DNA of 64,000 bases, from assembly GCA_963736175.1 (NCBI GenBank), contig CAVTNU010000040.1:1-64000 (forward strand), in the 5' to 3' direction. Position numbers and translations under genes: made by a program. The notes beneath the pieces are model-generated. The model ran no database searches. It saw only the letters and a program-made list of their open reading frames with translations, and was not told where the DNA came from. Of the stretch, positions 1 to 5,905 are shown in pieces. This stretch comes from Rhodoblastus sp963736175. GTDB lineage: Bacteria; Pseudomonadota; Alphaproteobacteria; Rhizobiales; Beijerinckiaceae. How positions within the stretch are numbered: position 1 is the stretch's first letter; each line of letters starts with the position of its first letter.

Positions 1-11
1 CTGTTCAGTTC

Positions 12-1129
12 TCAATACAGTCCAGGCATGTCGAGTATGAGATTGAGGTCGAGCGCTGCGCGCCATCTGGCGTTTTTGATGTTATCGCATCCTGCGGCCC
101 TGAGCAGGTTGTAAGCGAAGGAGCGCAAGCGGGCGGCGATGTCCGGGTTCTTGCGAATGCGTGAAGCGTCCTCGGCGAAGGTGACATCGCGTACATAATG
201 GCTGGAGTTCTCGATCCGCCAATGCCGGCGTATGTGTTCATTCCATTGTTCGGGCGTTGGACCGCTGAGCGAGGAGACCCAGAAGACGATCTCGCTCGTC
301 TGGCTCCAATACCCGGTTTTTGCGTCGCGTTTGGACACGGAGCGCTCCAACCGCAGGACGGTTTTGATCAGCGGTTCCCATGCCGCGCCGCGGAACCACG
401 CCTTGGCCGGAAACACCGTCAGGTCCCGCGTTTCACAGCGATTGCGGCCTTTGGATTTGCTCGTCGCGGAGCCGCTTGGCTTGCGCCCCATCGATCCAAG
501 TTCGAGCTGGCGGCGTAGTTTCGGCTGGTTGTCCTTGACCTGCGTGAGCAGATGGTTGCCCGAAGCGATCACGCGGGCAAATCCTTTTTTTGGCAATGCT
601 CGGCGTCGAGCGTGAAGAGGCAGCCCTTCAGACCGAGCGCCTCGATCAATTCCGGCGCCGCCGGGATTTCGTTGCTTTTCTCGTCAACCATCAGATGGCC
701 GAGTACGATTTGATCGGCCTGGCGCAGCGCCGACAGCATATGCGCGGCCTTTCGGTCGCAAAAGGCGTCGAAACTGCCGCGCAGGGTCTTGCCGTCAACG
801 GCAATCGCCGTGGGCCCCTCGGGCGATGGCGGCGTTGGCAGCGACGCGGCATGGCGGCGAAACGCGTCCTCCAGAGCCGTTGAATCGATCCCTTGCAAGA
901 TCAGCCGCAAGCCCGAATAGGACGGCGCATAACGCAGGCTCAGATTGAAGGCTTTGTTCAGTCGCTGTCGATGAGCATTAACAAATTCATGCAGTTGCCG
1001 ATAGGAATTGGCGCCGGCGACCATGCCCAGGATCGCATAGAGCACCACCGTCGCCAGTTCAAACCGAAGCCCTTCCCGTCGACGATGATCTGGAACCGAG
1101 CGCAAAATCTCCAGCAACGACACCGCCAT
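12..1129 (-). CDS. ISAs1-family transposase, expressed from two overlapping frames
   Basis: DDE transposase that would cut and join the ends of the element. Frame 1 (1129 down to 569) holds the N-terminal H-repeat-associated domain and the first catalytic Asp in VDGKTLRGS. It also holds the second Asp in LDAEHCQ. Frame 2 (down to 12) continues the same protein in the -1 frame, with KGFARVIASGNHLL and the catalytic Glu in HWRIENSSHYV. The frames join at a run of seven A on the coding strand. All three catalytic residues are present when the frames are joined. Either this is programmed -1 frameshifting or an inherited frameshift; copy B has the same junction. The protein would be roughly 370 residues, normal for the family. 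Confidence 0.82.
584..590 (-). promoter_or_regulatory. A_AAA_AAG slippery heptamer in transposase gene
   Basis: On the minus strand the zero-frame codons CAA AAA AAG cover this site, giving the heptamer A AAA AAG, the same slippery sequence used in E. coli dnaX. Slipping back one base moves the ribosome into the frame that carries the rest of the transposase. The same heptamer occurs in copy B at 1535-1541. Function is inferred from position and sequence only. Confidence 0.5.
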
Positions 1130-1210
1130 ACGACAACCTCCGATTCGGGTTGTCGCCTATAGATTCACACATTTTCGCTCGCTGGAATCCCCAAGCGCAC
1201 TTAAAGTCTA

Positions 1211-1228
1211 GAGAACTGAACAGCCCTG
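1211..1228. repeat. Right terminal inverted repeat of ISAs1 copy A
   Basis: Reads GAGAACTGAACAGCCCTG. The inner 13 bases are the exact reverse complement of positions 1-13. The outer five (CCCTG) complete the CAGGG end expected for ISAs1 elements and recur at the end of copy B. Confidence 0.85.
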
Positions 1229-2080
1229 CCCAGAAGACGATCTCGCTCGTCTGGCTCCAATACCCGGTTTTTGCGTCGCGTTTGGACACGGAGCGCTCCA
1301 ACCGCAGGACGGTTTTGATCAGCGGTTCCCATGCCGCGCCGCGGAACCACGCCTTGGCCGGAAACACCGTCAGGTCCCGCGTTTCACAGCGATTGCGGCC
1401 TTTGGATTTGCTCGTCGCGGAGCCGCTTGGCTTGCGCCCCATCGATCCAAGTTCGAGCTGGCGGCGTAGTTTCGGCTGGTTGTCCTTGACCTGCGTGAGC
1501 AGATGGTTGCCCGAAGCGATCACGCGGGCAAATCCTTTTTTTGGCAATGCTCGGCGTCGAGCGTGAAGAGGCAGCCCTTCAGACCGAGCGCCTCGATCAA
1601 TTCCGGCGCCGCCGGGATTTCGTTGCTTTTCTCGTCAACCATCAGATGGCCGAGTACGATTTGATCGGCCTGGCGCAGCGCCGACAGCATATGCGCGGCC
1701 TTTCGGTCGCAAAAGGCGTCGAAACTGCCGCGCAGGGTCTTGCCGTCAACGGCAATCGCCGTGGGCCCCTCGGGCGATGGCGGCGTTGGCAGCGACGCGG
1801 CATGGCGGCGAAACGCGTCCTCCAGAGCCGTTGAATTGATCCCTTGCAAGATCAGCCGCAAGCCCGAATAGGACGGCGCATAACGCAGGCTCAGATTGAA
1901 GGCTTTGTTCAGTCGCTGTCGATGAGCATTAACAAATTCATGCAGTTGCCGATAGGAATTGGCGCCGGCGACCATGCCCAGGATCGCATAGAGCACCACC
2001 GTCGCCAGTTCAAACCGAAGCCCTTCCCGTCGACGATGATCTGGAACCGAGCGCAAAATCTCCAGCAACGACACCGCCAT
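1229..2080 (-). pseudogene. ISAs1 transposase fragment, interrupted by copy A
   Basis: The reading frame starts at 2080 with MAVSLLEILRSVPDHRR, carries VDGKTLRGS and LDAEHCQ, and shifts frame at the A-run (1535-1541) like copy A. It is cut at 1229, about 60 codons after the shift, so the catalytic Glu region (HWRIENSSHYV in copy A) is missing. No functional transposase can be made from this copy as seen. Confidence 0.85.
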
Positions 2081-2161
2081 ACGACAACCTCCGATTCGGG
2101 TTGTCGCCTATAGATTCACACATTTTCGCTCGCTGGAATCCCCAAGCGCACTTAAAGTCTA

Positions 2162-2179
2162 GAGAACTGAACAGCCCTG
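2162..2179. repeat. Right terminal inverted repeat of ISAs1 copy B
   Basis: The same 18 bases as at 1211-1228. It marks the boundary between mobile DNA and the interrupted host gene that resumes at 2180. Confidence 0.85.
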
Positions 2180-3359
2180 GAAAGCCCCTCCGACATCTTG
2201 GTTCCCCTTCATCGAGCCGCTGCTCGACGACAGGAGCGGGAGAATAAGTATTTCTCTAGTGCTGATCTCGATGTGTCTGGCCACTGTCGTTGCCGGCCTG
2301 CGTCGGCAATTATTTCTGCCGTCGTTTGTGTTTACCGCGGCTGCTGTCGGAACGTTCTGTTTGTATTACATTTATAATCCTGGCGAAAAAATGGGTTGGT
2401 ATTACCCATTGCCGGAGTGGCTGATGCTGATGGCGGTGACATCGGCAATTTTCGACGTCGCTCGTTTGCAACGGCGATTGCTCGCGATCCCGGGAGTTCT
2501 GATAACGAGCGGTTTGGCCTTGACGGTTCTCCACTACCGTTTGCCGATGAACGCGGACGCGCCTGTTCAGACGAATTACGGGGAAAAGGTCTTTGAAAGC
2601 GAGCGCTTGGAGTCGGGGCGGCTAGCCAATCAAGTCAGGCCGAAAGACCATCCGGTTCTTTGGACCGGCCATGGATATCCAGCCTATATGTTCGACGGCT
2701 TCGTGGCTGATTATTCGGGCCTCAATACGCGCGCCATCTGGGCGGCGCAAAAGGACGTCATCGACAATGTTCCGGCGGCCAGGGAATTCCTCTCCGAACT
2801 GGGCCTTGAGGGCGCGCCGCAGCAATACAAAGCGGAGATGTATCTGATCCGCATGTATGACGCGAATGTCTTCATGCTGCACGGCTTCTTTCCAGAGAAG
2901 GTGCAGAAGGCTTTGAGTCTGCGTCTTGTCGGATCGTTTTATACGATCGATATGGTGAATGCTCCCGCCTTCCGCGTTTTCGTGAAGGACGCCGCGAATG
3001 CTCATGTCGTGCGATTGGCGCCGAAATCGGGCGTGTTGGCCGAGGGCGGCGCTGTCGTCCACGGCGAACTTTATGACGGTGGGGAGGCGGTATCCTTTCC
3101 TGTGCCGCGGCGCAGCGACCGGCTGTTCTTTGGCGTGGCGGCGATCGCTGAAGAGCAGGACGTGACGGTCGCCGACGATCAAGGCGGGGTCATCGGCCGC
3201 TGCGTGATCAGCCAGCTCGCGGCGGGCGTCCGCGAAGGCGTGCGCGCTTGCGACATCGCGCTGTCACCCGATAGCTTGCCGCAGCGCCTCACGCTGAGGG
3301 CTACACATGGCCGGCTCATCAAAGTCTTCGAACCCGCCTTTCAGTCCGCCAATTCCTGA
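2180..3359 (+). pseudogene. 3' part of a polytopic membrane protein gene, truncated by ISAs1
   Basis: The frame is open from the IS edge (2180) to the stop at 3357-3359. Sense residues run before any start codon (WKAPPTSWFPFIEPLLDD), so the gene began upstream and was cut by the insertion. The first GTG inside it is 2259. About four membrane-spanning segments are followed by a soluble domain of roughly 250 residues. That domain contains VLWTGHGYPAYMFDGFVADY and probably lies outside the cytoplasm. The layout resembles glycosyltransferase-39-like membrane proteins with a C-terminal periplasmic domain, but I do not recognise the family with confidence. Confidence 0.7.
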
Positions 3360-3500
3360 ATCTTCGTATTCCACAACCATCGGATACAATCTCTGTGACG
3401 GCCGCCGCGCCCTTGCCGCGCGGTAGCGCCGTTCGCTGAGCGCTCTCGCCCCGCTCGCGCCAAAGTCAAAACCCGCCGCCCTCGTCAAAGCCCCTTCGGC

Positions 3501-3514
3501 CTCGCTTAAGCGAG
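3501..3514. repeat. 14-base perfect palindrome upstream of the muramidase gene
   Basis: CTCGCTTAAGCGAG is a perfect palindrome in the 279-base gap between the truncated membrane gene and the GH108 gene. It could be an operator or a chance GC-rich palindrome. Nothing else in the gap is recognisable except AAGGAG just before the start at 3639. Confidence 0.3.
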
Positions 3515-3638
3515 CGCGGGCGCGCGCGTTCGCGCCGTCTTCGCGCCGAAACCGCCGTGTCCGTTCGCCCGTTTCTGTCGTGTCGCCGCTCCTGCCGGGC
3601 GGCGACCGGATTTCCCGCCAACACAAAGGAGCCGCCTC

Positions 3639-4109
3639 ATGTCCGCTGAAAATTTCCCCGCCGCGTTGAAATTCACGCTCGAATTCGAGGGCGGCAAAAG
3701 CAACGACCCGCGCGATCCGGGCGGGCGCACCGCCTTCGGCGTGACGCAGGCGACCTTCAGCCATTGGCTGCGCGCGCGCGGCGCGGCGGGGCGTTCGGTT
3801 TATTCGATCACGCCTGAGGAATATTCGGCGATCTACCGGCATGAATACTGGAACGCCGTCGGCGGCGACGACCTGCCAGCCGGCGTCGATCTGATCGCGT
3901 TCGATATCGCCGTCAACATGGGCGTCGGGCGCGTCGCGCCCTGGTTGCGGCAAACACGCGCGCTGGTCGCGCCCGCGCGCGTCAAACGTCTCGACGCCCT
4001 TCGCTGCGGCTTCTGGCGCGCGTTGCGCACCTTCCCCGTCTTCGGCAAGGGCTGGCTGCGCCGCGAGACGGCCTGCCTGCGCCGCGCCCTGGAGATGAGC
4101 GCCGCCTGA
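3639..4109 (+). CDS. Glycoside hydrolase family 108 N-acetylmuramidase (phage-type endolysin)
   Basis: Predicted to cleave the glycan backbone of peptidoglycan. The N-terminal EFEGGKSNDPRDPGGRTAFG is the hallmark of GH108, with the Glu of EGG as catalytic acid. YWNAVGGDDLPAGVDLIAFD and the Asn of VNMGVG match the second half of the family. At 156 residues it is close to the usual 160-180 residue phage endolysin. There is no signal peptide, so a holin or similar route is needed, and the next gene is holin-like. AAGGAG lies about eight bases before the ATG. The module as a whole looks like a prophage or tailocin lysis remnant. Confidence 0.85.
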   Translation: MSAENFPAALKFTLEFEGGKSNDPRDPGGRTAFGVTQATFSHWLRARGAAGRSVYSITPEEYSAIYRHEYWNAVGGDDLPAGVDLIAFDIAVNMGVGRVAPWLRQTRALVAPARVKRLDALRCGFWRALRTFPVFGKGWLRRETACLRRALEMSAA

Positions 4110-4149
4110 TCGCCTCTCTCCGCTCGACTGTTCGCGAAAGGAAATTCAG

Positions 4150-4755
4150 ATGAACGCGCTTGCTTCCGGCGTCGTCGTCGGCGTGCTTTCGGCCGCCACG
4201 ATCATCGCCAATCATTATGGCTACGCCGCCTTGGCGGCTTTCTTCAACGACCCCGCGACCGCTTCGCTCGCCACCACGTTTCTCGGCGCGGGCATGGCGA
4301 TCGTCGGCGGAGCGATGACCGGGATCAGGTCCGACGCTTCGTCCGCCGGCAAGGGCGGCGGCCGCACGCTTGTCGGTCTGGCCGTCGCCGCGCTCGTCTG
4401 CGCGGGCTTGGGCTCTCCGCGCGCGCACGCCTCGCCGGTGTCGGCCCTGGCGCGCTATACGGACAAGGACCTGGCGGCGGCGATCGATCTCGCCAATAAG
4501 GCCGCGCCGCCGGATGTGGCGGGCGCGGCCTGCTTCACGACGATCCGCGATGGGCTGGCGCGGATCGGGTCGGGAACGCCTCTGACCTTTCATCTGGCGA
4601 GCGACGCGGAAAAGCTCTGGCTTTTGCGTCTGGCCCTTCTCGCCATCAAGAACGACACGAATTGTCAGGCGGTTTGCAATCGCTTCTCGATCATCGCGCC
4701 GCTCGTCAGCAGGGTTACGCCGACTTTCTGCGGCGCGCTTGATTTTGTGAAGTGA
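4150..4755 (+). CDS. Holin-like membrane protein with a cysteine-bearing C-terminal domain
   Basis: 201 residues. The first 60 contain two hydrophobic helices separated by a short polar loop, as in small phage holins. A third hydrophobic stretch (LVGLAVAALVCAGLG) ends at a signal-peptidase-like site (AHA-S). The remaining 105 residues form a soluble domain with four Cys (AACF, TNCQAVC, TFCGAL). This could be two ancestral genes joined: a holin and an exported phage protein. It follows the muramidase by 40 bases on the same strand and ends in GTGA, just before the next gene. I do not recognise the C-terminal domain. Confidence 0.6.
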   Translation: MNALASGVVVGVLSAATIIANHYGYAALAAFFNDPATASLATTFLGAGMAIVGGAMTGIRSDASSAGKGGGRTLVGLAVAALVCAGLGSPRAHASPVSALARYTDKDLAAAIDLANKAAPPDVAGAACFTTIRDGLARIGSGTPLTFHLASDAEKLWLLRLALLAIKNDTNCQAVCNRFSIIAPLVSRVTPTFCGALDFVK

Positions 4756-4763
4756 GAGGCGCC

Positions 4764-5282
4764 ATGGACGATTATGTCGATCTGCGCTTCGCCGGCGGCG
4801 GCAAATTCGGCCTTGGCTGGCTGATGGGATTGGTCATTCGGCAAGGCGAAATGGGTTTTCCTTTTTCGCATGTGGCGTTTCTCGAAAAGGACTGGACATC
4901 CTGTATCGGCGCGCGCGCCGAGGGCGGCGTGCAACGACGCGGCGTCGACGCCGACGCCGAAGGCGCGACGGCGTTTCTGGTCGCGCGCATCCGCTGTTCG
5001 GCCGCGCAGGGCGCCGCTTGGCGCGAACATCTGGAAAGCCGCATCGGCCAGCCCTACGACATGCAGGCGATCAACGACGAGGTGGTGAGCGCGCTCACCG
5101 GCGCGCCGCCGCCGTGGGCGGATAAATCGGCGGGCCTGATCTGCTCGGCGCTGCAATATGTCGCCGGTTTCGCGGCCGGCGTTTTTTCCGGCGACCCGCT
5201 CGATCCGCGCCTCGTCAATCCGCGCGACGTGTTTTTCCTCAGCCTCGGCGCGAGGGCGCAAATCCTGCCTTTCGCGACATGA
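4764..5282 (+). CDS. Permuted NlpC/P60 (papain-fold) superfamily protein
   Basis: About 172 residues. PFSHVAFLEKDW holds a candidate catalytic His early and AGLICSALQYVAG a candidate nucleophilic Cys late. This His-then-Cys order is seen in the permuted NlpC/P60 group (YiiX/YebB-like). Members act as amidases or acyl-cleaving enzymes. I place the start at ATG 4764, five bases after GAGAGG. A GTG at 4752 overlapping the previous stop is an alternative. It sits third in the lysis-like module, suggesting a cell-wall or capsid-associated peptidase role. The assignment rests on the two motifs only. Confidence 0.55.
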   Translation: MDDYVDLRFAGGGKFGLGWLMGLVIRQGEMGFPFSHVAFLEKDWTSCIGARAEGGVQRRGVDADAEGATAFLVARIRCSAAQGAAWREHLESRIGQPYDMQAINDEVVSALTGAPPPWADKSAGLICSALQYVAGFAAGVFSGDPLDPRLVNPRDVFFLSLGARAQILPFAT

Positions 5283-5303
5283 AATTTGAAACGGGACTTG
5301 ACC

Positions 5304-5570
5304 ATGGCGGCGTTGGACGGCGATTTTTCAAACTGGACCATCGGGCTTGGCGGCTCGATCATCGGCGCGGTCGGCGGCTTTGTCGCCGCGCTGCTCAATC
5401 GCGGTCCGGCTTTGCAGGCGGCGGTGGACGCGCGCCTGAAAACCTTGATCGACGGCTATGAAAAGCGTGTCGATGACCTAACGATGGAGGTGCATAGCTT
5501 GCGCGAGGAAGTCGTGCGGCTGCGCGTCGCCTTGGCGCAGACGCGCGCCTCGAGCGGCCTCGGGGTTTAG
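5304..5570 (+). CDS. Small membrane protein with C-terminal coiled coil, last gene of lysis-like module
   Basis: 88 residues from ATG 5304 (an in-frame TTG at 5286 is possible). One transmembrane helix (IGLGGSIIGAVGGFVAALL) is followed by a heptad-rich helix ending VHSLREEVVRLRVALAQ. This topology is common in phage spanin-like or holin-associated proteins. It starts 21 bases after the preceding stop in the same orientation, supporting one operon from 3639 to 5570. Homology was not recognised. Confidence 0.6.
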   Translation: MAALDGDFSNWTIGLGGSIIGAVGGFVAALLNRGPALQAAVDARLKTLIDGYEKRVDDLTMEVHSLREEVVRLRVALAQTRASSGLGV

Positions 5571-5616
5571 AGCATATTCCCGAAAAGTTGGCCGACTTTT
5601 CGGACAAGAATATGCG
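5571..5616. repeat. Palindromic intergenic repeat (REP-like)
   Basis: An imperfect 46-base palindrome beginning AGCATATTCCCGAAAAGT, with the complementary arm ACTTTTCGG...GAATATGC. It has the look of the short dispersed palindromes common between genes in Hyphomicrobiales. It begins directly after the stop of the preceding gene. A half-like sequence (GCATATTCGCGAAAAG) occurs at about 17519. Confidence 0.7.
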
Positions 5617-5710
5617 TTGAAACAAATCACCGGAGCGCGTTCGACAGATGGATGTTCCTCGAACGATCTAGAAGACCTGATTTTTCGACGGCCTCGCCGT
5701 CATCCTTTTT

Positions 5711-5745
5711 AGCCCCGTCCGGCGTCAGCCGGGCGGGGCTTTTTT
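5711..5745 (+). terminator. Rho-independent terminator
   Basis: Stem AGCCCCGTCCGGC / GCCGGGCGGGGCT with loop GTCA, followed by TTTTTT. One G-U pair, otherwise perfect. It ends the 3639-5570 module and insulates the SOS-type gene downstream. Confidence 0.9.
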
Positions 5746-5850
5746 GCGTTTGAATTAATTTGTTCGCCATATCAGACCGTTATCGCCATCCCAGGGCGCC
5801 GCCGCCTGCTCCCCTCTTGACTCTTTCCGGCTTTGGGTGATTTTTGCCCA

Positions 5851-5865
5851 GAACATAACATGAAC
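5851..5865 (+). promoter_or_regulatory. LexA (SOS) box
   Basis: GAAC ATAACAT GAAC matches the alphaproteobacterial LexA operator GAAC-N7-GAAC (reverse complement of GTTC-N7-GTTC). It lies 41 bases before the imuA start. imuA-imuB-dnaE2 operons are classical LexA targets in this class, so position and sequence agree. Confidence 0.8.
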
Positions 5866-5905
5866 AAAATATCAGGCAACGGAGCAACCGCTCCAGGACG
5901 GGACT

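Larger units (their letters stand above)
1..1228 (-). mobile_element. ISAs1-family insertion sequence, copy A
   Basis: The element carries a DDE transposase on the minus strand. Its right end (1211-1228) reads GAGAACTGAACAGCCCTG and the window opens with CTGTTCAGTTCTC (1-13), the reverse complement of the inner 13 bases. The outermost five bases of the left end (expected CAGGG) therefore lie just outside the window, and the full element would be about 1.23 kb, normal for ISAs1. Ends starting CAGGG are, from memory, usual in this family. Copy A abuts copy B at 1228/1229 with no spacer, as expected if A jumped into B. The left flank and target duplication cannot be seen. Confidence 0.9.
1229..2179 (-). 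mobile_element. ISAs1-family insertion sequence, copy B, missing its distal end
   Basis: Bases 1229-2179 match 278-1228 of copy A at a constant offset of 951. The only difference I found is C/T at 884 versus 1835, changing Asp to Asn in GIDSTALED. The part of copy B equivalent to 1-277 is absent here and may lie left of the window if copy A is inserted within copy B. The near identity points to recent transposition or duplication. Confidence 0.88.

Noticed and set aside
12..596. A separate gene starting at the second transposase frame
   Set aside because: It lacks two of the three catalytic residues and starts exactly at the slippery A-run, so it is the continuation of the upstream frame.
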